Source of the DNA: Sediminibacterium sp.
GTDB lineage: Bacteria; Bacteroidota; Bacteroidia; Chitinophagales; Chitinophagaceae
DNA length: 5,311 nt
Assembly: GCA_023256555.1 (NCBI GenBank)
Contig: JALRFB010000081.1
Coordinates: forward strand, 1-5,311
Direction of reading: 5' to 3'
The notes beneath the pieces were generated by a model, which was not told where the DNA came from, did no database searches, and saw only the letters and a program-made list of their open reading frames with translations. The position numbers were made by a program, and so were the translations under genes. Below, piece by piece: positions 1-5,311 of the stretch (positions within the stretch are counted from its first letter, which is position 1; each line of letters starts with the position of its first letter).

Positions 1-117
1 CCCAAAGGCCTGTGTTATGGCATTGTGAAAATCTTCAAGAGTAGCGGTAGATTCAATTTCAATATCACGAAGGACATCTTCTTTTACATCTAAAATTATT
101 CGAAATCGATAAATCAT
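1..117 (-). CDS. pRiA4b ORF-3-like family protein, N-terminal fragment (runs off the left edge)
   Basis: The minus strand reads open from an ATG at 117 to base 1, giving the first 39 residues, MIYRFRIILD through to ITQAFG. The YRFRIxLD strand, then the IEIE segment and the TLEDFHNAITQAFG helix, are typical of the N-terminus of plasmid pRiA4b ORF-3-like proteins (also annotated as IS1096 passenger TnpR-like). Bacteroidota carry a conserved chromosomal version. The family's biochemical role is not established, and the transposon-derived name should not be read as evidence of a mobile element here. The start codon overlaps the feoB stop as ATGA (bases 117-114), so translation is probably coupled to feoB. 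The C-terminal part lies outside the window. The reading frame and start are clear; the family call rests on 39 residues only. Confidence 0.75.
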   Translation of the reverse strand, partial: MIYRFRIILDVKEDVLRDIEIESTATLEDFHNAITQAFG

Positions 118-1604
118 GTCTTTCTATTTACTTCTAAAATAAAATAACTCTTCTCTTTAATGGTGATAAATAGTTTTAAAATAAAACTAGCTAACAACGC
201 CATCAATATTCCTAATAAATATAATCCCATCATCACGAGTCCCTGTAAACTCAAAAATCCGAAATATATTTTCTCATCTATCACCAGAGAAATTAAAATA
301 GTATATACAGGTAATCTAGCACTACAACTCATGAAGGGTGTTACCAATATAGTTAAGAGTCTTTCTTTTTTATTTTCAATATTTCTGGCACTCATGATCG
401 CAGGAACAGCACAAGCAAATCCACTGATCATGGGCATTACACTCTTCCCATTCAATCCAACTTTACGCATTAGTTTATCACTTAAAAAACTAATTCTTGC
501 CATATAGCCGGTATCTTCTAACAAAGTAATAATGCCAAACAAGATCATTATTTGTGGTACAAAAACTACGATGCCTCCTAATCCAGCAATAATTCCATTC
601 ACTAATAAATCTTGCCACCATGCTGCTGGTAAAACAGTATTTAAATAAGTAGTGAGATTAGTAAAAATCCATTCAATACCATCCATTGGAAATTTTGCCA
701 TCCAAAAAACAGATTGAAATAATAAAAACAATACTGTCAATAAAATAAAATATCCTCCTACACGGTGTAAAAAAATATTATCTAACCTATCTGTTCTTTT
801 TTTCTTGGCGGTTGGATCTGGTTCTGTTACACGACGCTTCATGATTTGCTGAATGCGCGTGTATCGTTGTAATATTTCTGCAGCCTGTGTTTTAGTATGA
901 TTGAAATTATGTTTGATTTCAATTTGCTCAATGGTATCTTGCATTTCAGCATCCAAAGGAAATGTTTCATGATGCATTAAATAATGCAATGCTGCATAAT
1001 CACTATGCGTTGGATACAATTCTTTGAAATCATCAATTGCAGCTGACGCTAAATTTTTATTATCAATAAAACTTTCTTGGGTTTTGGATCTAGGCGTTTT
1101 GATGATTTCTTCAATTGCATCTTTTAATGTGCTCAATCCTTTGTTCCTTCTTGCATCTACTGCTACAACTGGTATGCCTAAATCTTCTTGTAATCCTGCA
1201 ACATCTATTTTAATACCTTTCTTGGCAGCCAAATCATTCATGGTTAATGCCAATACCACTGGAATTTTCAAATCGATGATCTGACTACAAAACAATAAAT
1301 TCCTCTTTAAATTACTAGCATCGGCTACTAGCAAGATCACATCAGTTTTTACTTGCTCATCTACTCCCATCAATACTCTATACGCTACCCATTCATCTTC
1401 TCTTTTAGGATAGAAACTATAAGTGCCTGGTAAATCGATTAGGGTAGTGGGGTATTGTCCAATGGTTAAGTCACCTGTTTTTTTATCAACTGTAACACCT
1501 GGGAAATTGCCTACTTTTTGATGAAGCCCTGTTAATGCATTGAATAGGGAACTTTTTCCGCTATTGGGATTTCCCACAAGTGCAATATGTATGCCAGCTT
1601 TCAT
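114..1604 (-). CDS. feoB: FeoB-type ferrous iron transporter, C-terminally truncated (496 aa)
   Basis: FeoB is an inner-membrane Fe(II) transporter with an N-terminal GTPase domain. The G domain shows G1 GNPNSGKS (11-18), a G2 region with Thr38 in GNFPGVT (32-38), G3 DLPG (57-60), and TMND (121-124) at the G4 position where NxxD is usual. A helical cytosolic linker spans about 160-275. The first Gate region begins near 280, with membrane segments around 285-303, 336-359 and 388-404. The FeoB_C signature follows, with the conserved cysteines GFACAVPA (Cys398) and PFMSCSARLPVY (Cys427). Hydrophobic segments lie near 430-442 and 449-479. Family members run to about 700 residues; this one matches through KSYFILE (485-491), adds VNRKT and stops. 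The whole second Gate domain is therefore missing. The start at 1604 sits just before the first beta strand of the G domain and just downstream of a TAnnTTTG box. No feoA lies upstream, because the upstream neighbour is divergent. Family identity is very secure; transport activity of this product is doubtful. Confidence 0.93.
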   Translation of the reverse strand: MKAGIHIALVGNPNSGKSSLFNALTGLHQKVGNFPGVTVDKKTGDLTIGQYPTTLIDLPGTYSFYPKREDEWVAYRVLMGVDEQVKTDVILLVADASNLKRNLLFCSQIIDLKIPVVLALTMNDLAAKKGIKIDVAGLQEDLGIPVVAVDARRNKGLSTLKDAIEEIIKTPRSKTQESFIDNKNLASAAIDDFKELYPTHSDYAALHYLMHHETFPLDAEMQDTIEQIEIKHNFNHTKTQAAEILQRYTRIQQIMKRRVTEPDPTAKKKRTDRLDNIFLHRVGGYFILLTVLFLLFQSVFWMAKFPMDGIEWIFTNLTTYLNTVLPAAWWQDLLVNGIIAGLGGIVVFVPQIMILFGIITLLEDTGYMARISFLSDKLMRKVGLNGKSVMPMISGFACAVPAIMSARNIENKKERLLTILVTPFMSCSARLPVYTILISLVIDEKIYFGFLSLQGLVMMGLYLLGILMALLASFILKLFITIKEKSYFILEVNRKT

Positions 1605-1611
1605 TAGGTCG

Positions 1612-1619
1612 CAAAGCTA
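1612..1619 (-). promoter_or_regulatory. Putative Bacteroidota -7 box for feoB (TAGCTTTG)
   Basis: On the minus strand the octamer TAGCTTTG matches the Bacteroidota sigma-factor -7 consensus TAnnTTTG exactly. It ends 7 bases before the feoB ATG, so transcription would start at or almost at the start codon, giving a nearly leaderless mRNA. No convincing -33 TTTG lies at the expected distance. The position in a divergent intergenic region supports the call. Confidence 0.5.
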
Positions 1620-1666
1620 CCTTTTAAGTTTATGCGTTACTTACGAAATTAGAAATTGAAAAACTG

Positions 1667-1674
1667 TAAATTTG
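1667..1674 (+). promoter_or_regulatory. Putative Bacteroidota -7 box for the M28 peptidase gene (TAAATTTG)
   Basis: The octamer TAAATTTG matches TAnnTTTG exactly. It ends 18 bases before the ATG at 1693, which would give a 5' leader of roughly a dozen bases. A good -33 element is not visible about 20 bases upstream. The surrounding sequence is AT-rich, so a chance match is possible, but the placement upstream of the only plus-strand gene start in the region is right. Confidence 0.45.
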
Positions 1675-1692
1675 TGATATAAATCAGCATTT

Positions 1693-3318
1693 ATGAGAGT
1701 TTCCGTTATCCTGATCGCCTTATTGTTACCTTCTATGGGTAGTGCTCAAAAACTTAAAAGAGCAGACAGGGCTTTGGTTAAAAATTTACAAGAGCATATT
1801 CAATATTTAGCAAGCGATGCTTTAGAAGGCAGAAGAGCAGGATCTATTGGCGAAGAGTTGGCAGTAGATTATATCGTGAAAGCTTATCAGAAGATAGGCT
1901 TAAAACCAGCAGGTCAAGATGGTTTTATTCAATCTTTCCCAATTGACGAAGGCAAGAAATGGGCTAGTAATGCTTTTTTAGAAATCAATAATCAGGTACC
2001 GGTTATCAATAAAGACTTCTTCCCTTTGTCTAATAGTGGCACAGGTGCTTTTCAATCTGATGCTGCAATTGTTTTGAATGAAACAAAACAAGTTTGGTTT
2101 AAAGACTTGGGTGAAGTGTTGGAAGACAATAAATCCAATCCTCATTTTGATCTAACAGATTGGTTGTATAAAACCACTGCTGAAGTAAAAGCTAAAGGAG
2201 CGACTGCTTTGTTTTTATTTAATAGTAGTTCTTTGGTAGATAATATTCAATTTAATAAATACGATACATCTAAGACTTTAGATTTACCAGTAGTATATTT
2301 CACTAAAGAAGGATTTGCCAATTTCTTTAAAGATGAAACAGGTACTTACGAAGTAGAAGCGAATGTGCAATTTGATCATCCTACACGCACTGCTCATAAT
2401 GTGGTAGCTTTCATTAACAACAATGCAACGAATACAGTAGTTCTTGGAGCGCATTTAGATCATTTAGGTTATAATGAAGACAAACATGGATTGGACTTGA
2501 ATAATGATATTCATAATGGGGCCGACGACAATGCTAGTGGTACTGCGGCTTTGATGGAATTAGCAAAAACTCTTTCTAAAAAATCTCCAAAAAATAATAA
2601 CTATTTAATTATTCATTTTTCTGGAGAAGAATTAGGTTTATTGGGTAGTAAGTATTGGTTAGATCATCCAACCATGCAAGTCAATTTTAATTACATGATT
2701 AATATGGACATGGTAGGAAGATATGATACCGCACGTAAATTAACAGTAGGTGGTTATGGCACTTCTGCAAATTGGGCTACTATCTTAAAAAATATTTCTA
2801 CCGATTTAATGACTCATTATGATAGTGCTGGTACTGGTCCAAGTGACCATGCAAGTTTCTACAGAAAAGATATGCCTGTATTATTTATGTTTACAGGTAG
2901 TCATTCAGATTATCATAAGTCTACCGATGATGCAGATAAGATTAATTATGAAGGAGAAGCGGCAATTGTGCGCTATGTGCAAGATATTGTGCAAGCTGCA
3001 GATGGCTTAGGTAAGTTTGATTTCTTAAAAACCAGAGAGCAATCAATGGGTAAGAGTACTAAGTTTTCTGTTAGCTTAGGAGTGATGCCAGACTATGCTT
3101 TCACGGGAACTGGCGTTAGAATTGAAGGATCTAGCGCGGGTAAATTAGGAGAAAAATTGGGCTTGAAACAAGGTGATATCTTATTACAAGTGGGCGATTA
3201 TAAATTGATTGATGTAATGAGTTATATGCAAGCTTTGAGTAAATTTAAAAAAGGAGATAAAACAGTTTTAGTAATCAAGCGTGACAAAGAAGAATTAAAA
3301 TTTGATATTCAGTTTTAA
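1693..3318 (+). CDS. Secreted M28-family zinc aminopeptidase-like metallopeptidase with C-terminal PDZ domain
   Basis: The 541-residue product is predicted to be exported and to hydrolyse peptides with a co-catalytic two-zinc centre. A Sec signal peptide covers residues 1-18 (hydrophobic VSVILIALLL, probable cleavage after GSA). The M28 N-terminal helix region LASDALEGRRAGS lies at 39-51. Residues about 112-228 form an insert resembling the PA-type domain of many M28 enzymes. The peptidase core carries the expected ligands: His254 in GAHLDHLG, the Asp of GADDNASG (278), the catalytic Glu312 with ligand Glu313 in SGEELGLLGS, Asp339 in NMDMVGR, and His408 in DYHKSTDD. A PDZ-like domain occupies about 460-541, with GVRIEGSSAGKLGEKLGLKQGD as its carboxylate-binding side. 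All catalytic residues are intact. The start is the only one that yields a complete signal peptide. It is transcribed divergently from feoB and lies 52 bp upstream of the next gene. Substrate preference cannot be read from the sequence. Confidence 0.93.
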   Translation: MRVSVILIALLLPSMGSAQKLKRADRALVKNLQEHIQYLASDALEGRRAGSIGEELAVDYIVKAYQKIGLKPAGQDGFIQSFPIDEGKKWASNAFLEINNQVPVINKDFFPLSNSGTGAFQSDAAIVLNETKQVWFKDLGEVLEDNKSNPHFDLTDWLYKTTAEVKAKGATALFLFNSSSLVDNIQFNKYDTSKTLDLPVVYFTKEGFANFFKDETGTYEVEANVQFDHPTRTAHNVVAFINNNATNTVVLGAHLDHLGYNEDKHGLDLNNDIHNGADDNASGTAALMELAKTLSKKSPKNNNYLIIHFSGEELGLLGSKYWLDHPTMQVNFNYMINMDMVGRYDTARKLTVGGYGTSANWATILKNISTDLMTHYDSAGTGPSDHASFYRKDMPVLFMFTGSHSDYHKSTDDADKINYEGEAAIVRYVQDIVQAADGLGKFDFLKTREQSMGKSTKFSVSLGVMPDYAFTGTGVRIEGSSAGKLGEKLGLKQGDILLQVGDYKLIDVMSYMQALSKFKKGDKTVLVIKRDKEELKFDIQF

Positions 3319-3332
3319 TCTACTTCATTACT

Positions 3333-3340
3333 TATTTTTG
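3333..3340 (+). promoter_or_regulatory. Possible -7 box upstream of the IPExxxVDY gene (TATTTTTG)
   Basis: TATTTTTG fits TAnnTTTG and ends 30 bases before the ATG at 3371, inside the 52-bp gap after the peptidase gene. The gap is extremely AT-rich, so such matches arise easily by chance, and no -33 element is evident. The gene could equally be read through from the peptidase promoter. Confidence 0.25.
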
Positions 3341-3370
3341 ATAAAGATTATTTGTAAAAATATTTTTTGA

Positions 3371-3814
3371 ATGAGTGCAAAATTAATTTTAGACCAGGAT
3401 GCCATTAATGAAAGCGACTTTGAAGGTTCGCGCATTTTGGGTATTACTGCACCTATTAAAAATTATCAGTTTTGTATTTTACTCAATCAATACATGGGTT
3501 TTGAATTCAGGTTTAATCCCAATCATGAAATCGCATTAAAGCGTAAGAACAGGACTTATTATTTCTCTATGTACGAGGCTACTGAGCCTTCTACAAGCAT
3601 TCAGCACTTTGTATACCACAATCAATTTGATGGAGAATACTTATTGCCTGAATTAAAACACATGGATTTTATTTGGTGGATAAGAGGGGAGTGGATTGAA
3701 GACGAAAAAGTAAATGATATCTTACATACCATCCGAAATATCAAAGGAGTGCAATTAGTTGCAGAACTAACACCAGAACAAATTAAAAATAAGGGTCATC
3801 TTATTTTTGAATAA
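3371..3814 (+). CDS. IPExxxVDY family protein (uncharacterised, Bacteroidota)
   Basis: This is a 147-residue soluble protein with no signal peptide and no membrane segment. The segment LPELKHMDFIWWI (92-104) corresponds to the family's naming motif IPExxxVDY, here in the variant form LPExxxMDF. Upstream are the typical family strands RILGITAPIKNYQFCILLN (21-39) and a Tyr-rich stretch, TYYFSMYEA (62-70). The C-terminal helix VNDILHTIRNIKGVQLVAEL (114-133) is also characteristic. Molecular function is unknown. From memory, the gene often sits near acpP-fabF-rnc and pyruvate kinase in Bacteroidota; that context is absent here. It follows the M28 peptidase by 52 bp and ends in tandem stops (TAATAA), with its last 14 bases overlapping the 3' end of selD on the other strand. 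The family call is moderately strong because the motif is a variant. Confidence 0.78.
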   Translation: MSAKLILDQDAINESDFEGSRILGITAPIKNYQFCILLNQYMGFEFRFNPNHEIALKRKNRTYYFSMYEATEPSTSIQHFVYHNQFDGEYLLPELKHMDFIWWIRGEWIEDEKVNDILHTIRNIKGVQLVAELTPEQIKNKGHLIFE

Positions 3815-4853
3815 TAATTCTTTTCTCGCTTGGTTTTTTACAAATACCAATTGGGTCTCTGTATTGTATTCCTAAGTTTTCTAAAATAGTTTGTACTTCT
3901 TTTACTGCATCTGGCGCCACTGCTATTAGTAATCCACCATTGGTTTGTGGATCGGGTAATAAAACACTTGCTTCTTTCTCATCTATCTCTGGCGCTAATT
4001 CAATGCCAGCTTGGGTTGCGTTCCAGTTTCTTGCCGTCGCACCTGGGATAGCTTTTTGTGCAATATAGTCTCTTACTTCTGGGATAATAGGTAATCCACT
4101 ATAACTTATTTCTGCAGTTAAATTGCTTCCTTGCATCATTTCTGTTAAGTGTCCTGCCAATCCAAAACCAGTTACATCGGTCATTGCATGTACTGATTTC
4201 AATTTTCCTAATGCTTCGCCTGCTTTATTAATAGTAGTTAACTGCTTTACTAATTTTTCTAAATGTGCTTCTGTTAATAATCCTCTTTTTTGTGAAGTAG
4301 CTAATATGCCTACACCCAAAGGTTTAGTTAATATTAATACATCCCCTTCTTGTGCAGTGTCGTTTCTTTTTAAATTTTCTATTGCCACCATTACATTCAC
4401 TACCAATCCAAAAATAGGATCCTGACTATCTATACTGTGACCGCCTGCTATCACAATACCCGCGTCTGTACAGGTTTTGCGCGCACCCTCCATTACTTGT
4501 GCTGCAACACTTGCAGGTAAAGTGGCTAGTGGCCAACCTAATACTGCTAATGCAAAAATGGGTTTGCCGCCCATGGCATACACATCACTGATAGCATTGG
4601 CTGCAGCAATTTGTCCAAAAGCAAATGCATCATCTACAATCGGCATAAAAAAATCTGTGGTAGAGATAATCGCATTTTTTTCATCTATCTGATATACTGC
4701 TGCATCGTCTCTACTATCATTGCCTACTAATAATTGTGGTATATTATTTTTAGCACCCACATTATGCGCAGCTAAAATTTCTGATAAAACAGATGGTGCA
4801 ATCTTACATCCACATCCTCCGCCTTTACTATGTTGTGTTAATTTGATTTCCAT
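3801..4853 (-). CDS. selD: Selenide, water dikinase (selenophosphate synthetase)
   Basis: SelD makes selenophosphate from selenide and ATP in the cytosol. Selenophosphate is the selenium donor for selenocysteyl-tRNA synthesis (SelA) and for tRNA 2-selenouridine formation (MnmH/SelU). The 350-residue length is normal. The N-terminal glycine-rich loop GGGCGCKIAP (11-20) contains Cys14 and Lys17, equivalent to the catalytic E. coli Cys17 and Lys20; the active site is therefore the Cys form, not Sec. Metal- and ATP-binding acidic motifs are present: RDDAAVY (48-54), STTDFFMPIVD (64-74), AISDVYAMGG (87-96) and MTDVTGFG (224-231). AGGHSID (136-142) and DPQTNGGLL (301-309) are also family hallmarks. 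The gene starts 16 bp inside the biotin ligase gene and ends overlapping the convergent IPExxxVDY gene by 14 bp. No selenium user (selA, selB, mnmH) is in view, so the downstream use of selenophosphate is undetermined. Confidence 0.97.
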   Translation of the reverse strand: MEIKLTQHSKGGGCGCKIAPSVLSEILAAHNVGAKNNIPQLLVGNDSRDDAAVYQIDEKNAIISTTDFFMPIVDDAFAFGQIAAANAISDVYAMGGKPIFALAVLGWPLATLPASVAAQVMEGARKTCTDAGIVIAGGHSIDSQDPIFGLVVNVMVAIENLKRNDTAQEGDVLILTKPLGVGILATSQKRGLLTEAHLEKLVKQLTTINKAGEALGKLKSVHAMTDVTGFGLAGHLTEMMQGSNLTAEISYSGLPIIPEVRDYIAQKAIPGATARNWNATQAGIELAPEIDEKEASVLLPDPQTNGGLLIAVAPDAVKEVQTILENLGIQYRDPIGICKKPSEKRIIIQK

Positions 4854-5311
4854 AATGGTTTCATTTTTTCTATTGTCACTGCATCACCCACTTGTATCCA
4901 ATCTTGTATACTTTCTGTTAATGCTTTACTTAATTCGGTCTGCAATCTAGTTATTTCCCATTTCCTGCCAGTGATTTGTTGTAAGGAAACTGGATTGGGT
5001 GCATCTGGACTAAATTTGGTTTGATTGATATTGAGCCCAATTCCAATGACTGTCCATGTCCACTCTGTTCCCCTAAGGATGTTTTCTATTAATATCCCCC
5101 CTGCCTTTCTGTCACGCCAATAAATATCATTGGGCCACTTGATGCGCGTTTCGTCACCGGCATATGTAATAAAAAAGTTAAAACATCCAACCGCAACAAG
5201 CATGCTAACAATGGACGGCTCAAGCTCGGAACCGTTAAAAACAAGCTTTTTAGGGTCCAAAACCACCGATAATAGTATGTTTTGACCACTTTGGGCCTCC
5301 CAAACCTTACC
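4838..5311 (-). CDS. birA: Biotin-[acetyl-CoA-carboxylase] ligase, 5' end beyond the right edge
   Basis: The frame is open from base 5311, giving 157 residues. A GTG at 5266 is internal and not the start, since the 15 codons before it encode conserved family sequence. The enzyme activates biotin as biotinyl-AMP and attaches it to the carboxyl carrier protein of acyl-CoA carboxylases. Visible motifs, numbered from the edge, are GKVWEAQSGQNILLS (1-15), the end of the biotin-binding loop region; KWPND (58-62); RDRKAGGILIEN (66-77), with Lys69 equivalent to the E. coli catalytic-site lysine; and GIGLNIN (90-96). With about 55 missing N-terminal residues this would be a monofunctional ligase, but the edge prevents checking for a DNA-binding domain. 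The protein ends at KPLWKSN, about where the small SH3-like C-terminal domain normally begins, so that domain appears absent. The last 16 bases overlap the selD start, suggesting co-expression. Confidence 0.93.
   Translation of the reverse strand, partial: GKVWEAQSGQNILLSVVLDPKKLVFNGSELEPSIVSMLVAVGCFNFFITYAGDETRIKWPNDIYWRDRKAGGILIENILRGTEWTWTVIGIGLNINQTKFSPDAPNPVSLQQITGRKWEITRLQTELSKALTESIQDWIQVGDAVTIEKMKPLWKSN

Noticed and set aside
114..116. The feoB stop is UGA and selD lies nearby, so selenocysteine readthrough was considered.
   Set aside because: The frame after the UGA meets a TAA after only five codons, no FeoB-like sequence follows, and the UGA overlaps the next gene's start codon. 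It is a normal stop.
1..117. Transposon remnant, because the family is sometimes named IS1096 passenger or TnpR-like.
   Set aside because: No inverted repeats, transposase or target duplication are visible, and Bacteroidota carry this family as an ordinary chromosomal gene.
160..507. Open frame of 115 codons on the plus strand within feoB.
   Set aside because: It is antisense to the clearly conserved feoB membrane region; its hydrophobic character mirrors the opposite strand. No start context or family match.
1024..1284. Open frame of 86 codons on the plus strand within feoB.
   Set aside because: It lies opposite the conserved GTPase-linker coding sequence and resembles no family.
2819..3010. 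Open frame of 63 codons on the plus strand inside the M28 peptidase gene.
   Set aside because: It is a +1/+2 frame shadow over the catalytic His region of the peptidase, with low-complexity hydrophobic composition.
3356..3367. Perfect A/T palindrome AAAAATATTTTT just before the IPExxxVDY start, as a terminator or operator.
   Set aside because: A stem made only of A-T pairs with no loop is too weak for termination, and such strings are expected by chance in this AT-rich gap.
4123..4950. Three plus-strand open frames (4123-4425, 4477-4692, 4720-4950) opposite selD and birA.
   Set aside because: All are antisense to highly conserved selD/birA coding sequence; none has recognisable domains or start signals.
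5264..5266. GTG as the birA start codon.
   Set aside because: The frame stays open to the edge and the 15 upstream codons encode the conserved GKVWE...GQNILLS segment, so the real start is outside the window.
5089..5289. A minus-strand open frame of 66 codons overlapping birA.
   Set aside because: It is an alternative frame of birA. The birA frame carries KWPND and RKAGGIL in the same bases, so this one is a shadow.

Overview
The window looks like a chromosomal segment from a Bacteroidota, most likely a member of the Chitinophagaceae (Sediminibacterium-like). The supports are low GC by eye, Bacteroidota-type TAnnTTTG promoter boxes, no clear Shine-Dalgarno sequences, an IPExxxVDY-family gene (a family known from this phylum), and a biotin ligase whose central region resembles Chitinophagaceae homologues. 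The assignment rests on remembered family features, not on a search. Coding density is very high: the only intergenic gaps are 88 bp and 52 bp, and three of the five gene junctions overlap.

Layout. Positions 1-1604 (minus strand) hold a FeoB-type ferrous iron transporter that stops at 496 residues, well short of the usual roughly 700. It overlaps by an ATGA the start of a pRiA4b ORF-3-like gene that runs off the left edge. An 88-bp divergent promoter region (1605-1692) separates feoB from a plus-strand gene for a secreted M28 metallopeptidase with a C-terminal PDZ domain (1693-3318). A small IPExxxVDY-family gene (3371-3814) follows in the same direction. Its 3' end overlaps by 14 bp the 3' end of selD (selenide, water dikinase, 3801-4853, minus strand). 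selD is preceded, with a 16-bp overlap, by a biotin-protein ligase gene that enters from the right edge (4838-5311, minus strand).

How the genes relate. There are three transcriptional blocks: feoB plus the pRiA4b-like gene (minus), the M28 peptidase with or without the IPExxxVDY gene (plus), and birA-selD (minus). Within blocks the overlaps suggest translational coupling. I see no shared pathway between blocks: the functions are iron uptake, periplasmic or extracellular peptide degradation, selenophosphate supply and biotinylation.

The most notable observations are two proteins that end before their expected C-terminal domains. FeoB lacks its second Gate/permease half, and the biotin ligase lacks its small C-terminal domain. 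The FeoB case is the stronger: the family sequence is clear up to about residue 491 and then stops abruptly against the next gene, which suggests a deletion, a split gene or an assembly join. No RNA genes, mobile elements, CRISPR arrays or convincing terminators were seen, and nothing here amounts to a clear undescribed system.
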